DNA of 43,582 bases from Candidatus Nanopelagicales bacterium (GTDB lineage Bacteria > Actinomycetota > Actinomycetes > S36-B12 > UBA5976): assembly GCA_030157865.1 (NCBI GenBank), contig JAOATY010000025.1:1-43582 (forward strand), written 5' to 3'. A model generated the notes under the pieces. That model made no database searches. It saw only the letters and a list, made by a program, of their open reading frames with translations, and was not told where the DNA came from. The translations under genes and the position numbers were made by a program. This document shows, piece by piece, positions 1-9,516 of this stretch (the stretch's first letter is position 1; each line of letters starts with the position of its first letter).

Positions 1-506
1 TACTCAGACTCTGCTGCTGAACCATCAGCAAGATCATCGATTTGGTCATCTTCTTTAGGCATCTTCTTGAACTCAACTTCGATATGTGCGCGCGAAATTT
101 CCTTAATGCTGATGACTCGCTGCTTACCCTTTATATCAAGCGTTACGTTCGGATCGTTGAAATCAACAATTCGACCAATAGCGTTGATTGCATCGCCCGC
201 TACATTCACTAAGCGCCCAACGTTACGTGCCCAATGGACTGACTTAGTTAAAGGCTTTGTTACCCCACGGGTACCAACTTCTAGGACGTATGGTTCATTT
301 CCCATGGCATCTGAGTTGTCCAGGAATTCAGAAATCGCACGTGACACCTCTGCAACTTCATCCAAATTGACGCCGCTATCACCATCGATAGTCACATCAA
401 GAATTCTTTGACCACCGGATTTAGAAATTTCAATGTCGTCTAAGTCGAACGAAAAGGCGCTAACGACTGGCTCTAAAAGTACCGTGAGTTCTGAAACGGA
501 AATCAT
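1..506 (-). CDS. rimP: Ribosome maturation factor RimP (3' end cut by window edge)
   Basis: RimP assists 30S ribosomal subunit maturation in the cytoplasm. The reverse strand translates from ATG at 506 as MISVSELTVLLEPVV and continues open to the window edge, about 168 codons. The family core is visible: YVLEVGTRGVTKPLT followed by HWARNVGRLVNV, which aligns with the RimP pattern YVLEVSSPGxxRPLT...HWxRNxGR. The C-terminal SH3-like half (INAIGRIVDFNDPNVTL) and an acidic tail follow. An AAGG-like ribosome site lies shortly upstream of the ATG. In M. tuberculosis rimP (Rv2842c) is also followed, divergently, by a lipoprotein and a DUF4439 gene, as here. Only the extreme C-terminus is missing because the window starts inside the gene. 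Confidence 0.9.
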   Translation of the reverse strand, partial: MISVSELTVLLEPVVSAFSFDLDDIEISKSGGQRILDVTIDGDSGVNLDEVAEVSRAISEFLDNSDAMGNEPYVLEVGTRGVTKPLTKSVHWARNVGRLVNVAGDAINAIGRIVDFNDPNVTLDIKGKQRVISIKEISRAHIEVEFKKMPKEDDQIDDLADGSAAESE

Positions 507-619
507 TGTCTAGCCTTTTCAATTTGGTGGAGCAGTTATGTGCCTATCGTACTCGGTCAGAACTACTTTGGACATAACCAATCGCTGACAGACAAATCCC
601 CAGAATTTGTTCGACAAAC

Positions 620-1108
620 ATGAACAATACATATGTGAGCAATCCTGATTCCGCTATTTCCTCGGTTCTTAATCGAAGAACTTTCTTGATCGGAATTGGG
701 TCCTTTGCCACGCTACTAACTGCCTGTGGGTCTAAGTCAAGCCCTGAAGTAGATCGAACCGCTTCAGAAATTCAAAAGATTATTTCGGCAAAAGAAACTA
801 TGATTTCCGACGCAACTGACTTAATGAAAGCCGATGCCACATTGACTGCGCCACTTCAGGTAGTTATTGATCAAAGTCGCCTACACATTGAAGCTCTTTC
901 GCAGTACTCGACCATAAGTTCATCACCATCAGTCGCTGAGCCGCGCGAAGTTAATTTGCCAGCACTGGCTTCAAGATGTGCCGTATTTTCAACCAACAAC
1001 GTTGAATTAGCATGCACATTAACTGATTACGAACTTACTCGCACTATTGCGCTTATTGCCGCTTCCGAAATGCAGCATCACGCTCTCTTGTCTGGATACA
1101 TCACATGA
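620..1108 (+). CDS. Predicted lipoprotein with Tat-like signal, partner of the DUF4439 protein
   Basis: A 162-residue exported protein of unknown function. The N-terminus carries NRRTFLIGIGSFATLLTACG: twin arginines, a hydrophobic stretch and the lipobox LTAC, so export (possibly Tat) and lipidation at the Cys near residue 36 are predicted. The rest is mostly helical, ending in SEMQHHALLSGYIT. Its stop overlaps the start of the next gene (ATGA, 1105-1108), so the two are probably translationally coupled. The position matches the lipoprotein gene Rv2843 beside rimP in M. tuberculosis. The start at 620 has no convincing ribosome site; GTG at 635 is an alternative. Function unknown; a ferritin-like helical bundle is possible because of its partner. 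Confidence 0.75.
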   Translation: MNNTYVSNPDSAISSVLNRRTFLIGIGSFATLLTACGSKSSPEVDRTASEIQKIISAKETMISDATDLMKADATLTAPLQVVIDQSRLHIEALSQYSTISSSPSVAEPREVNLPALASRCAVFSTNNVELACTLTDYELTRTIALIAASEMQHHALLSGYIT

Positions 1109-1521
1109 GTAATCCGGTTATAGACGAACGTACTGCGCTCGAGGACTTACTCCAAAGTAGTTACGGCGCAATTTACGCCTATGGAGTAGTTGCCGCTTAT
1201 TTGGCAGATTCCGATCCTGCACTAAACGCTATGGCCGAATATCGAAAACATCGAGATGAACTGCTTTCCAGTTTCGAGGAGTTAGGCCTAACTACGCCAC
1301 CGGCACGGGCAGCGTATGCATTGAACACAAAAGTTGTTGATGAACCGAGTGCACGCGCCGCTGCTTCGCTCTTGGAAGAAAACGCAATTGCACATTGGGC
1401 AAACGCACTCTTTTATCTACCGAAACAGATTCAGCAGCGCGAAGGCAAGTTTATGCAGGAGTGTGCCGTCAGATCTTTTTCATGGTCAGGAATTGCGTCG
1501 GCATTCAGTTCCGCAAGCTGA
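1105..1521 (+). CDS. DUF4439 ferritin-like domain protein
   Basis: A 138-residue protein recognised as DUF4439, a ferritin-like helical family common in Actinobacteria. Visible features are an N-terminal helix with ALEDLLQSSYGAIYAYGVVAA, a middle segment YRKHRDELLSSFEELGLTTPPA typical of the family, and a third helix with SLLEENAIAHWANALFY. The Glu and His residues (E8, YRKHRDE, LLEEN, AHW) could form a metal site, but this is not shown. There is no signal peptide, so this copy should be cytoplasmic while its partner is exported. It overlaps the lipoprotein by 4 bases and converges on the permease gene 5 bases downstream. Biochemical role unknown. Confidence 0.75.
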   Translation: MSNPVIDERTALEDLLQSSYGAIYAYGVVAAYLADSDPALNAMAEYRKHRDELLSSFEELGLTTPPARAAYALNTKVVDEPSARAAASLLEENAIAHWANALFYLPKQIQQREGKFMQECAVRSFSWSGIASAFSSAS

Positions 1522-1526
1522 AAACT

Positions 1527-2297
1527 TTAGATTGTAATTACTAGACGAACTATTAAAGCCGCTAAGACTAAGAGGAATGTGTATCGAACAAATGCACTTC
1601 CACGATCCAGAGCTGTTCTTGCACCTAGATACCCACCAAGCAAGTTTGCTGGCGCCATCAGTGCAGCCACCAGCCAAATCACATGTCCCCCAGGAATAAA
1701 AATGATCAATGCAGCCAAGTTAGTTGCAACATTTACAAACTTTGCAATTGCTGAAGCACCCAAGAAACTAGTTCCAACAAAACCAACCAAAGAAAACAGC
1801 AAGAACATTCCGGTACCCGGCCCGATTAAGCCATCGTAGAAACCGATTACTAATCCGATAGCAGGAGCCAAAGCCGGAGAAACCTCGCGAACTTTCTCTA
1901 GCTTTCCGAAATCTGGGCGCAGAATAGTAAATGTCCCGACGCCGATCAAGATCACCAAAATGATGGGTTCGAAGATCTCTCGTGAGACGTTGGTAGCCAG
2001 CAATGCTCCAACTATTGAGCCAACGAATGCTGCACTCATCATCGGAATCAGGAGTTTTACATTTACTTCTATCTTCTTGCGGTAAGTGTTGGCTGCTGCA
2101 CTAGTGCCAACAATCGATACGGCCTTATTGGTTCCCAAGATGCTCGCAAGTGGTGCAGTAGGAAATGTCCAAAGCAACACTGGGAGTTGAATTAATCCCC
2201 CGCCACCTGCGACGGCATCGATAAATCCAGCTAGGAAGGCTGCGGCTACACAGATTGCAACTATCCAGATTGAAATCTCGGCTAATTGCATTTGCAT
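1527..2297 (-). CDS. TauE/SafE family membrane permease (sulfite/organosulfonate exporter-like)
   Basis: A 256-residue integral membrane protein of the TauE/SafE (formerly DUF81) family, whose members move small anions or sulfur compounds. The sequence shows the two family repeats: the first with the glycine-rich loop FIDAVAGGGGLIQLPVLL near residues 25-42, the second with GFYDGLIGPGTGMFLLFSLV near residues 152-171. About eight hydrophobic segments are spread evenly through it. It starts 2 bases after the stop of the HAD gene, so it is the last gene of a proS-HAD-permease run. Substrate cannot be inferred from the sequence. MQMQ offers two nearby ATGs; the difference is two residues. Confidence 0.85.
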   Translation of the reverse strand: MQMQLAEISIWIVAICVAAAFLAGFIDAVAGGGGLIQLPVLLWTFPTAPLASILGTNKAVSIVGTSAAANTYRKKIEVNVKLLIPMMSAAFVGSIVGALLATNVSREIFEPIILVILIGVGTFTILRPDFGKLEKVREVSPALAPAIGLVIGFYDGLIGPGTGMFLLFSLVGFVGTSFLGASAIAKFVNVATNLAALIIFIPGGHVIWLVAALMAPANLLGGYLGARTALDRGSAFVRYTFLLVLAALIVRLVITI

Positions 2298-2299
2298 TT

Positions 2300-3019
2300 C
2301 TACTTATTGCTCCAGTCGACAACGAAGTTCATTACTTCTCCAAGGCGCTGCACTGTGGCATCTGGTGTGATCCCCAAGTCAGAAGATTGTGACGCAGGAA
2401 TATTTGAATGTGGAATCCAGATCCCTTTCATTCCAATTGACTGAGCGCCATGAATGTCATCAAAAAGACGGTCTCCAACAAACACCGCATTTTCTGGCTC
2501 GACATCTAAGTTGTAAAGGACGTCAGCAAAGACAGATCGATGTGGTTTACCAGCTGGAGTTTCGCTAGTGAAAAGCAGGTAATCAAAAAGATGCAAGATG
2601 CCATCACGTTCTAGTACCGCCTCGTGATGCCTACGTGGCCACATGGTGTTAGACAAAACCGCGGTTTTGATTCCGCGGCCTCGAAGACCTTCAAGCAGTT
2701 CGACTGCATCGGGATCGGTGTAGGTATGTGGATCCCAGCCGGATAGGTATTTCTCTAACGCTTCAATGTGAAGGGCACTTGAGGTATCTACTCCAGCTTC
2801 ATGAAACAGTTCATCAAGCACGCCAGTTCCAATTTCGCCATTAGTTTCAAACTGGCGAGACCAGCGGGCCTGTTCGCCATGATTCAATGCCTCAGCTAAT
2901 TGCTGGGCATTGGCTGGGTCATACACGTTTGCATAACCCAACCAAAGTTCTGTTAGGTCAACGTTGTGCCAAGGAGTTAACGTTCCGCCCCAGTCAAAAA
3001 CGACAGCTTGAATTGTCAT
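2300..3019 (-). CDS. HAD superfamily hydrolase (HAD-IA, phosphatase-like)
   Basis: A 239-residue cytoplasmic haloacid-dehalogenase-fold enzyme. Motif I is VVFDWGGTLTPW with the nucleophile Asp at residue 9; motif II is VLSNTMW; motif III contains the lysine of PAGKPHRSVF; motif IV is FVGDRLFDDIHGA. An all-alpha cap lies between motifs I and II. The residue two after the nucleophile is Gly rather than the usual Asp of HAD phosphatases, so catalysis may differ or depend on another acid. It begins 5 bases after the proS stop and ends 2 bases before the permease start, so it is co-transcribed. The substrate is unknown. Confidence 0.85.
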   Translation of the reverse strand: MTIQAVVFDWGGTLTPWHNVDLTELWLGYANVYDPANAQQLAEALNHGEQARWSRQFETNGEIGTGVLDELFHEAGVDTSSALHIEALEKYLSGWDPHTYTDPDAVELLEGLRGRGIKTAVLSNTMWPRRHHEAVLERDGILHLFDYLLFTSETPAGKPHRSVFADVLYNLDVEPENAVFVGDRLFDDIHGAQSIGMKGIWIPHSNIPASQSSDLGITPDATVQRLGEVMNFVVDWSNK

Positions 3020-3024
3020 GGAAG

Positions 3025-4794
3025 CTACTTCTTGGTTACTAGAGAAACGACTTCTGAAATGAATTCCGAAACTGGAACTAACGCCTGATCTCCAGATTTG
3101 CGATCACGAAGTTCAATCACGCCATCAGCAATACCTTTGCCGACTACTGCGATGGTAGGAATGCCCAAAAGTTCCGAGTCATTGAATTTCACACCTGGTG
3201 AAACTCCTCTTCGATCATCAAACAGTACTCTGACTCCACTAGCCTCAAGTTCTTCACTCATCCGCAGCGCGACATCAAAAGGTTCGTCATCGCGGCCTGT
3301 GGCAATAATGTGAATATCGGCTGGAGCTACTTCGCGTGGCCAGATCAAACCCTTTTCATCGTGGGATTGTTCGGCAATAGTTGCAACTGCTCTAGAGACA
3401 CCAATTCCATAGGAACCCATGGTTACCGTTACTAGTTCACCATTCTCATCAAGAACCTTAAGGTCTAAGGCCTCTGCATACTTGCGACCCAATTGGAAGA
3501 TGTGTCCGATCTCAATGCCGCGCGCAATGGTTACTTCCGCTGCACAATTCGAGCAACCATCACCTGGTCGAACTTCAGCTGCTTCAATAACGCCGTCCCA
3601 TGAGAAATCACGGCCTGCAACTAAGTCATAGACATGGTTGCCGCGCTTGTTTGCACCTGTAATCCATCGTGAACCCTTAACTACTCGTGGATCAACTAAG
3701 TACTGGATACCAGAAGTGGACTTAAGGCCAAGTACCTCAGGTCCGATGTAACCCTTTACTAGTGCTGGATGCTTCTTGAAATCTTCTTCTTCGAAAGCCT
3801 CTATCGCAATTGGGTGAAGTGCTGCCTCAACACGTTTGAGATCAACTTCTCTGTCACCAGGTAGCCCAATAACAAGTGGTGTGCGATTTCCTTCAAGATC
3901 TACTTGCATGACAACCACGTTCTTTAAGGTGTCACCTGCATGCCAGTCACGATCAGATCTTCGTAATTCTGCGCGGGCGTTGGAAACTTCAACTAACGAA
4001 GCGATGGTTGGCGTGTCTGGAGTATCTTCAACGTGCGCAGCTGGTGTTGCTGATGCATCAATTTCATCTGGCACGCGTGTAACGATTGCTTCCACGTTTG
4101 CAGCCAGTCCACAGCTTGGGCACTTTACGTAAGTGTCTTCGCCGCTATCGCAAGTTGCTAAGAACTCTTCACTCTTGGACCCACCCATTGCTCCCGACAT
4201 TGCGGAAACAATTTCATAGTTCATACCCAAGCGATCAAATGTCTTGATGTAAGAATCGCGATGGCGCTGGTAAGAAATATCTAGGCCGGCATCATTGATG
4301 TCGAAGGAGTATGAATCCTTCATTACAAATTCTCTGGCTCTTAGGATTCCCGCACGTGGACGAGCTTCATCGCGGTACTTAATCTGAATGTGATAAATGC
4401 AAAGGGGTAGGTCTTTGTATGACGAGTACTCACCCTTAACCATGAGAGTAAACATCTCTTCATGCGTTGGACCTAATAAGTAGTCGGCTTTCTTGCGGTC
4501 CTGCAATCTAAAGAGATTGTCGCCGTATTCATTCCAGCGACCAGTTTTCTCGTAAGGCTCACGTGGCAAAAGCGCCGGAAAATGCACTTCTTGAAATCCA
4601 GCGTTGTCCATTTCTTCGCGAACAATGCGTTCTACATTTCGATAAACCAAATATCCAAGCGGTAGCCATGACCAAATGCCGGGGCCGATTCGGCGAACGT
4701 ATCCACCTCGTACCAATAGACGATGGCTAGGTACTTCGGCATCCGCTGGATCCTCGCGTAAAGTCCGCAAGAACAGGGTTGACATGCGTAGCAC
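3025..4794 (-). CDS. proS: Prolyl-tRNA synthetase, bacterial type
   Basis: Charges tRNA-Pro in the cytoplasm. The 589 residues are the usual length for the bacterial type with an editing (INS) domain between motifs 2 and 3, roughly residues 225-380. Class II motifs are visible: motif 1 region [18 protein letters not shown], motif 2 [17 protein letters not shown], motif 3 [17 protein letters not shown], then the anticodon-binding domain. The GTG start at 4794 is preferred over ATG at 4785 because AGGAG (4800-4804, reverse strand) lies 5 bases before the GTG. It heads the operon with the HAD and permease genes. Synteny with rimP and DUF4439 matches M. tuberculosis Rv2845c. Confidence 0.97.
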   Translation of the reverse strand: MLRMSTLFLRTLREDPADAEVPSHRLLVRGGYVRRIGPGIWSWLPLGYLVYRNVERIVREEMDNAGFQEVHFPALLPREPYEKTGRWNEYGDNLFRLQDRKKADYLLGPTHEEMFTLMVKGEYSSYKDLPLCIYHIQIKYRDEARPRAGILRAREFVMKDSYSFDINDAGLDISYQRHRDSYIKTFDRLGMNYEIVSAMSGAMGGSKSEEFLATCDSGEDTYVKCPSCGLAANVEAIVTRVPDEIDASATPAAHVEDTPDTPTIASLVEVSNARAELRRSDRDWHAGDTLKNVVVMQVDLEGNRTPLVIGLPGDREVDLKRVEAALHPIAIEAFEEEDFKKHPALVKGYIGPEVLGLKSTSGIQYLVDPRVVKGSRWITGANKRGNHVYDLVAGRDFSWDGVIEAAEVRPGDGCSNCAAEVTIARGIEIGHIFQLGRKYAEALDLKVLDENGELVTVTMGSYGIGVSRAVATIAEQSHDEKGLIWPREVAPADIHIIATGRDDEPFDVALRMSEELEASGVRVLFDDRRGVSPGVKFNDSELLGIPTIAVVGKGIADGVIELRDRKSGDQALVPVSEFISEVVSLVTKK

Positions 4795-4799
4795 TAGCG

Positions 4800-4804
4800 C
4801 TCCT
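4800..4804 (-). promoter_or_regulatory. Shine-Dalgarno of proS
   Basis: Reverse-strand AGGAG five bases before the GTG at 4794. It decides the GTG start over the downstream ATG at 4785. Confidence 0.6.
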
Positions 4805-4888
4805 AAGGTCTAAAGGAATTGTGTCTCAATCGTACAGAAGAACCAGGGTTTAACTTAGTTGCCTTGGATTCGAGGTGAAAAGTCAGAA

Positions 4889-5731
4889 TCAACTGAACAG
4901 CACGGTCGCAAAAGTGTCTACTTGCTCAAAGCCAACGCTTCGATAGGTGTTCAATGCCACCTCGTTGTAATCATTGACATACAGCGATGCAACGGGTGCT
5001 AAGTCAGCCAGAATAAGTTTCACTACTGCTGCCATGGCTGGTACTGAAATTCCTTGCCCTCGGTACTCAGGCTTAACCCAAACGCCCTGGATTTGCGCAA
5101 CTCCGGCCCCAATAGTTCCAACCTCGGCCTTAAAAACCAGTTCAGAATTTTGGTATTTAACAAATGAACGTCTGCTTGAGACTAATTCCGAGATTCGATT
5201 TCGATATGCGCTAGCTCCACCATTAGCAGTTGGGCTAATTCCCACTTCCTCGGTAAACATAGCCACACATGCTGGCATTAACTCTTCTAGATCCGAAAGG
5301 TTTGAATACCTAACATCTTGATCAATTTCTTTTGTTGAGTTATTCCGCATTGTCATTACCGGCTGACTCGATCGAACCTCGCGAGCCGGTCCCCAACTAT
5401 CTGAAACTTTGGACCAAAGATCCATAGTTTCTTCAGCTGGACCAACAATTGATGAACTGCGTCGGCCACTTCTATTCAACACTGCTGCAAACTCTTGGCG
5501 AGCAATTAGCGAGGTATTCACAGGAACGATGTTGGCGCCTGTCATCAAAAGTGACTTTAGTTTTCCATCATCGAAGTAACCGAGTAGGTCTGGATAACTA
5601 GGGCGGAATCTACTTTGCTTAGTTTGTTCAAGCCGGGCTGCCAAAAAACAATGTCTAACCGGATCTTGCTCAATCAAACTTCTGACTTGATCAACTGAAT
5701 GCACATCAAGTGCACGAATTTCGTGAGCCAT
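4889..5731 (-). CDS. GNAT acetyltransferase with N-terminal DUF4081 domain
   Basis: A 280-residue predicted acyltransferase. The N-terminal half, starting MAHEIRALDV and including DPVRHCFLAARLEQ, looks like the DUF4081 domain often fused to GNAT domains in Actinobacteria. The C-terminal half is GNAT, with the acetyl-CoA loop VWVKPEYRGQGISVPAMAAVV near residues 218-238 and the closing LYVNDYNEVALNTYRSVGFEQVD. It starts 6 bases after the ispG stop and is the last gene of dxr-rip1-ispG-GNAT. The same neighbour, Rv2867c, follows gcpE in M. tuberculosis. Substrate unknown. Confidence 0.87.
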   Translation of the reverse strand: MAHEIRALDVHSVDQVRSLIEQDPVRHCFLAARLEQTKQSRFRPSYPDLLGYFDDGKLKSLLMTGANIVPVNTSLIARQEFAAVLNRSGRRSSSIVGPAEETMDLWSKVSDSWGPAREVRSSQPVMTMRNNSTKEIDQDVRYSNLSDLEELMPACVAMFTEEVGISPTANGGASAYRNRISELVSSRRSFVKYQNSELVFKAEVGTIGAGVAQIQGVWVKPEYRGQGISVPAMAAVVKLILADLAPVASLYVNDYNEVALNTYRSVGFEQVDTFATVLFS

Positions 5732-5737
5732 ACCAGA

Positions 5738-6892
5738 TTAGGTAACAGAAACGATTGGTGCGCCTTCAGATTCCATGCTTTCAGCAAGTTTCATCGCTTC
5801 TTCGATTAGCGTCTCAACAATTTGCGCTTCCGGCACAGTCTTGATGACCTCACCCTTAACGAAAATCTGACCCTTGCCGTTTCCGCTTGCTACACCTAGG
5901 TCTGCTTCTCTTGCTTCGCCTGGTCCGTTAACTACGCAACCCATAACAGCAACGCGCAATGGAACTTCAAGACCTTCAAGTCCAGCAGTAACTTGCTCTG
6001 CCAACGTATAAACATCAACTTGAGCGCGTCCACATGAAGGGCAACTAACAATTTCAAGGCCGCGCTGTTTTAGATTTAGCGATTCTAAAATCTGGTTTGC
6101 AACTTTAACTTCTTCAACCGGCGGCGCTGACAATGAGACTCGAATTGTGTCGCCAATGCCATCACTAAGTAGCGCGCCAAAGGCAACGGCTGACTTGATG
6201 GTTCCCTGGAACAACGGACCAGCTTCAGTAACACCTAGGTGCAATGGGTAATCAGATTGCGCTGCAAGAAGGCGATATGCCTGAACCATTACAACTGGAT
6301 CATGATGCTTTACCGAAATCTTGATGTCGCCAAAACCGTGCTCTTCAAATAACGAAGCTTCCCAAAGCGCTGATTCAACTAGTGCTTCTGGTGTTGCCTT
6401 GCCGTACTTTTCTAAAAGTCTCTTATCAAGTGATCCAGCGTTAACACCGATGCGAATTGGAATTCCGGCATCTCCCGCAGCCTTAGCAATCTCTTTTACT
6501 TTGTCATCAAACTGCTTGATGTTTCCGGGATTAACACGAACGCCAGCAACACCGGCATCAATCGCAGCAAAAACGTACTTAGGTTGGAAGTGAATGTCGG
6601 CAATAACCGGAATGCTAGATTTTTTTGCAATCTGTGGCAATGCATCTGCATCGTCTTGACTAGGCACAGCTACTCGGACAACTTGGCATCCAGATGCAGT
6701 TAGTTCTGCAATCTGTTGCAGTGTGCTGTTTACATCAGCAGTAAGAGTTGTTGCCATTGACTGGATGCTGATTGGTGCATCGCCACCAACCAAGATCGGG
6801 TGCGTGCTGTGTCGAAGTGTGATCTGACGACTCTTTCGACGTGGAGCTAACACTGGTGGCGGAAGCGCCGGAAGGCCAAGGTTGATCGTCAT
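5738..6892 (-). CDS. ispG: 4-hydroxy-3-methylbut-2-enyl diphosphate synthase (IspG/GcpE)
   Basis: Penultimate step of the MEP isoprenoid pathway: reductive conversion of MEcPP to HMBPP by a [4Fe-4S] enzyme. The 384 residues are normal for the short bacterial form. The TIM-barrel part contains [16 protein letters not shown] and [13 protein letters not shown]. The C-terminal cluster domain shows the three cysteine ligands in [13 protein letters not shown] and [27 protein letters not shown]-like -10 (6900-6905, reverse) sits 7 bases before the ATG, so it may be transcribed leaderless independently of rip1, whose stop is 61 bases upstream. The product probably feeds the carotenoid genes in this window. 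Confidence 0.97.
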   Translation of the reverse strand: MTINLGLPALPPPVLAPRRKSRQITLRHSTHPILVGGDAPISIQSMATTLTADVNSTLQQIAELTASGCQVVRVAVPSQDDADALPQIAKKSSIPVIADIHFQPKYVFAAIDAGVAGVRVNPGNIKQFDDKVKEIAKAAGDAGIPIRIGVNAGSLDKRLLEKYGKATPEALVESALWEASLFEEHGFGDIKISVKHHDPVVMVQAYRLLAAQSDYPLHLGVTEAGPLFQGTIKSAVAFGALLSDGIGDTIRVSLSAPPVEEVKVANQILESLNLKQRGLEIVSCPSCGRAQVDVYTLAEQVTAGLEGLEVPLRVAVMGCVVNGPGEAREADLGVASGNGKGQIFVKGEVIKTVPEAQIVETLIEEAMKLAESMESEGAPIVSVT

Positions 6893-6899
6893 GAGTCCT

Positions 6900-6905
6900 A
6901 TTATC
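6900..6905 (-). promoter_or_regulatory. Putative leaderless -10 of ispG
   Basis: Reverse-strand GATAAT, 7 bases before the ATG at 6892. Spacing matches the other leaderless starts in the window; no clear -35 seen. Confidence 0.4.
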
Positions 6906-6953
6906 CGCCACTTTCAGGACTTTTGCTTTACCAGGGTGACCTTAAAGTTCTAT

Positions 6954-8267
6954 TTAGTAGAAACTCATCGGCTTAATGATGTCCGCCAGAATGACGATTG
7001 CTGACATTGCCAGCAGAACTAGCGACATGACATACGCAACTGGAAGCATTTTTGCGGTATCGACTGGGCCCGGCAAAGGCTTTCGGCGAACCCGCGCAAC
7101 CTGGCGCCGTGCACCTTCGTAAAGCGCACCAGCAATATGGCCGCCATCCAAAGGCAGAATCGGCACCATGTTGAATACGAACAAAAATAGGTTTACCGAG
7201 GCCAACAAGGTAATCAAGTCGCCGACTTTATAGATCGCAGGAACGTCTTCACTACTTGTGATTTGGCCGCTGATTCGACCAATCCCAACTACGCTGACTG
7301 GACCTTCTGGATCCCGGGGCGCATCAGTAAACAGCTCACCTGCTAGCCCAAAAACTCGAGCTGGGAATTCAAACAAAGCTCCGATGCTTGCCGATGTAAC
7401 TGAAGCCATAAATCCAGGAACTTCAGAAACTGGCGCTTGCACTAAATCAAAACTTGGCATAACTCCAAGGAAGCCTCGAGTAGATACTTCTCCAGTAGCT
7501 TGTCCTGAATCGTCAAAGACCTCGGACTCCAAGGCAGCAACTTCTACAGATTTCGTAATTGTCTCGCCAGTTGAAGTTAAATACGTAACATCAACTTGAT
7601 TTCCTGCCTCATCTGCAAGTGCAGTGCCCAGATCATCCCAAGTTGCAATTTCCACATCGTTGACGGTAACCAAGGTGTCTCCAGCAGATAAACCAATTTC
7701 TGCAGCTGGTGTATCCACTCCTCCATCACAAGTGCCACTCGTCGACGGAATGCCGTTTGGATTAGCTGCAGTTGGAACGCACTTGATGACGTCGCTAATT
7801 GTGGTTGTTACTTCTGGTCGCCCAATAACGCTTAATGAAATCGTAAAAAGAATTGTCGCGATCACAAGATTCATAAATGGGCCACCGAACATGACCGTTA
7901 ACTTTTTTGGAACACTTAGTCGATAAAAGGTTCGAGATTCATCTTCCGGAGAAATCTCAGCAAGAACTTCTTCGCGGGCCGACTCAATCATTTGTCCCAT
8001 GCGCCCAAGCTTTTCTGGATCTTGAGGGCCCTTTGGATTTGGCGGGAACATTCCAATCATTCGAATGTAGCCACCAAGCGGAATGGCTTTGATTCCATAT
8101 TCAGTTTCACCTTTGATGCGAGACCAAAGAGTTGGGCCAAAGCCCACCATGTATTGCGGAACTTTAACGCCAAACTTCTTTGCTGGAGTCATGTGTCCAA
8201 GTTCATGCAGCGCGATGGAGACCAACAGGCCAATTGCAAAAATAAGTATTCCGAGCAGAGTCAGCAT
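6954..8267 (-). CDS. rip1: Site-2 metalloprotease of the RseP/Rip1 family (M50) with PDZ domain
   Basis: Intramembrane zinc protease that cleaves membrane-bound anti-sigma factors or other transmembrane substrates. The first membrane helix carries HELGH at residues 21-25. The conserved C-terminal motif NMVPILPLDGGHI supplies the third zinc ligand. Between them lies a PDZ region (AAEIGLSAGDTLVTVNDVEI). 437 residues with about four membrane segments is normal. An AGGG ribosome site lies about 7 bases before the ATG. It starts 9 bases after the dxr stop, and the dxr-rip1-ispG order is the same as Rv2870c-Rv2868c of M. tuberculosis. Substrates cannot be named from this window. Confidence 0.93.
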   Translation of the reverse strand: MLTLLGILIFAIGLLVSIALHELGHMTPAKKFGVKVPQYMVGFGPTLWSRIKGETEYGIKAIPLGGYIRMIGMFPPNPKGPQDPEKLGRMGQMIESAREEVLAEISPEDESRTFYRLSVPKKLTVMFGGPFMNLVIATILFTISLSVIGRPEVTTTISDVIKCVPTAANPNGIPSTSGTCDGGVDTPAAEIGLSAGDTLVTVNDVEIATWDDLGTALADEAGNQVDVTYLTSTGETITKSVEVAALESEVFDDSGQATGEVSTRGFLGVMPSFDLVQAPVSEVPGFMASVTSASIGALFEFPARVFGLAGELFTDAPRDPEGPVSVVGIGRISGQITSSEDVPAIYKVGDLITLLASVNLFLFVFNMVPILPLDGGHIAGALYEGARRQVARVRRKPLPGPVDTAKMLPVAYVMSLVLLAMSAIVILADIIKPMSFY

Positions 8268-8276
8268 TCCGTTGCC

Positions 8277-9479
8277 CTATTTCTTGGAATCAAGTAATTC
8301 ACGACCATATTGTTGTGCCCAATCTGCAGCCTTTAAAACTTCTTCTATTGTGAGCTCTTGGTCTGACACAAAGTTAGTTTCAAGGTGGGCTTTCAATACT
8401 TCTTCAACAAATTCAACGATGCCTAGGAAAGAAAGTTCTTTGGCCAAGAACGCTTCGACCGCAACTTCATTAGCGCCATTAAGAACTGCTGGTGCTGTGC
8501 CTGCTTTTGAACCAGCCAGTTTGGCAAGTTCAACTGCGCGAAAAACTTTGCTATCTAGCGGTTCAAACGTCCATGAAGTTGCCGTCGTCCAATCGCATCC
8601 AGCTGCCACGCCAGTAATGCGATTTGGCCAAACTAAACCAAGGGCTATTGGTAGGCGCATATCTGGTGGACTTGCCTGTGCAATCGTCGATCCATCAATG
8701 AACTCCACCATGGAATGAACAACTGACTGCGGATGCACCACTACATCGATGTTCTCAAAATCAATATCAAAAAGCAGATGTGCCTCGATGACTTCAAGAC
8801 CCTTGTTCATCATGGTTGCTGAATTAATTGTCACAACAGGACCCATTGACCATGTTGGGTGATCCAAAGCTTGCTCAGGCGTTACATCCTTGAGTTGGTC
8901 GCGTTGCATGGATCGAAATGGACCACCACTTGCAGTAAGAATTAGGCGCTTAACTTCACTTGAATTTCCCGATCTCAAGCATTGAGCTATTGCTGAGTGT
9001 TCGCTGTCGACGGGAACTATTTGTCCTGGCCTAGCAAGGCTCGTAACTGCCCTGCCGCCAATGACTAATGACTCTTTATTCGCGAGCGCTAAAACCGAAC
9101 CGGCTTTTAATGCTGCAACAGTAGGTAGTAAGCCCACTGCCCCAGTAATTCCGTTCAGAACAACATCAACCGAAATCTCGGCAAGTTCGGTCGCAGCCTG
9201 AGGCCCGATCAGCATCTTTGGAAGTGTGAAATTTCCTTCGGAGTAACCCGCCTTTTTTGCTTGGGCATAAATTGCTAACTGAACATCTTGAGCAGCAGTG
9301 GCATTTGCAATTGCTAAATATTCAACCTTGAACTCAAGTGCTTGTTCTGCAAGTAGATTCGGATTACTTCCACCAGCAGAGATTCCAAGTACTTTGAAAT
9401 CAGATCCGCTGCTTCTAATTACCTCTAGTGTCTGGGTCCCGATGCTTCCGGTGGATCCCAAAACAATTACGGAACGCAT
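8277..9479 (-). CDS. dxr: 1-deoxy-D-xylulose-5-phosphate reductoisomerase
   Basis: First committed enzyme of the MEP pathway, converting DXP to MEP with NADPH and a divalent metal. The N-terminal Rossmann motif GSTGSIGTQTLEVI is at residues 8-21. The catalytic region has ALANKESLVIGG, the metal-ligand motif VPVDSEHSAIAQCL and the flexible-loop region LILTASGGPF. The segment HPQSVVHSMVEFIDGS is also characteristic. 400 residues is the usual length. It heads the dxr-rip1-ispG-GNAT run, 37 bases after the aldehyde dehydrogenase stop, so read-through from that gene is possible. Confidence 0.97.
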   Translation of the reverse strand: MRSVIVLGSTGSIGTQTLEVIRSSGSDFKVLGISAGGSNPNLLAEQALEFKVEYLAIANATAAQDVQLAIYAQAKKAGYSEGNFTLPKMLIGPQAATELAEISVDVVLNGITGAVGLLPTVAALKAGSVLALANKESLVIGGRAVTSLARPGQIVPVDSEHSAIAQCLRSGNSSEVKRLILTASGGPFRSMQRDQLKDVTPEQALDHPTWSMGPVVTINSATMMNKGLEVIEAHLLFDIDFENIDVVVHPQSVVHSMVEFIDGSTIAQASPPDMRLPIALGLVWPNRITGVAAGCDWTTATSWTFEPLDSKVFRAVELAKLAGSKAGTAPAVLNGANEVAVEAFLAKELSFLGIVEFVEEVLKAHLETNFVSDQELTIEEVLKAADWAQQYGRELLDSKK

Positions 9480-9516
9480 ATCTATTTCACGCCCAACTAG
9501 AGATGTTCAGCATTTA

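Noticed and set aside
67-411. 114-residue open frame on the + strand
   Set aside because: Antisense shadow of rimP; the reverse strand gives clear RimP motifs over the same bases.
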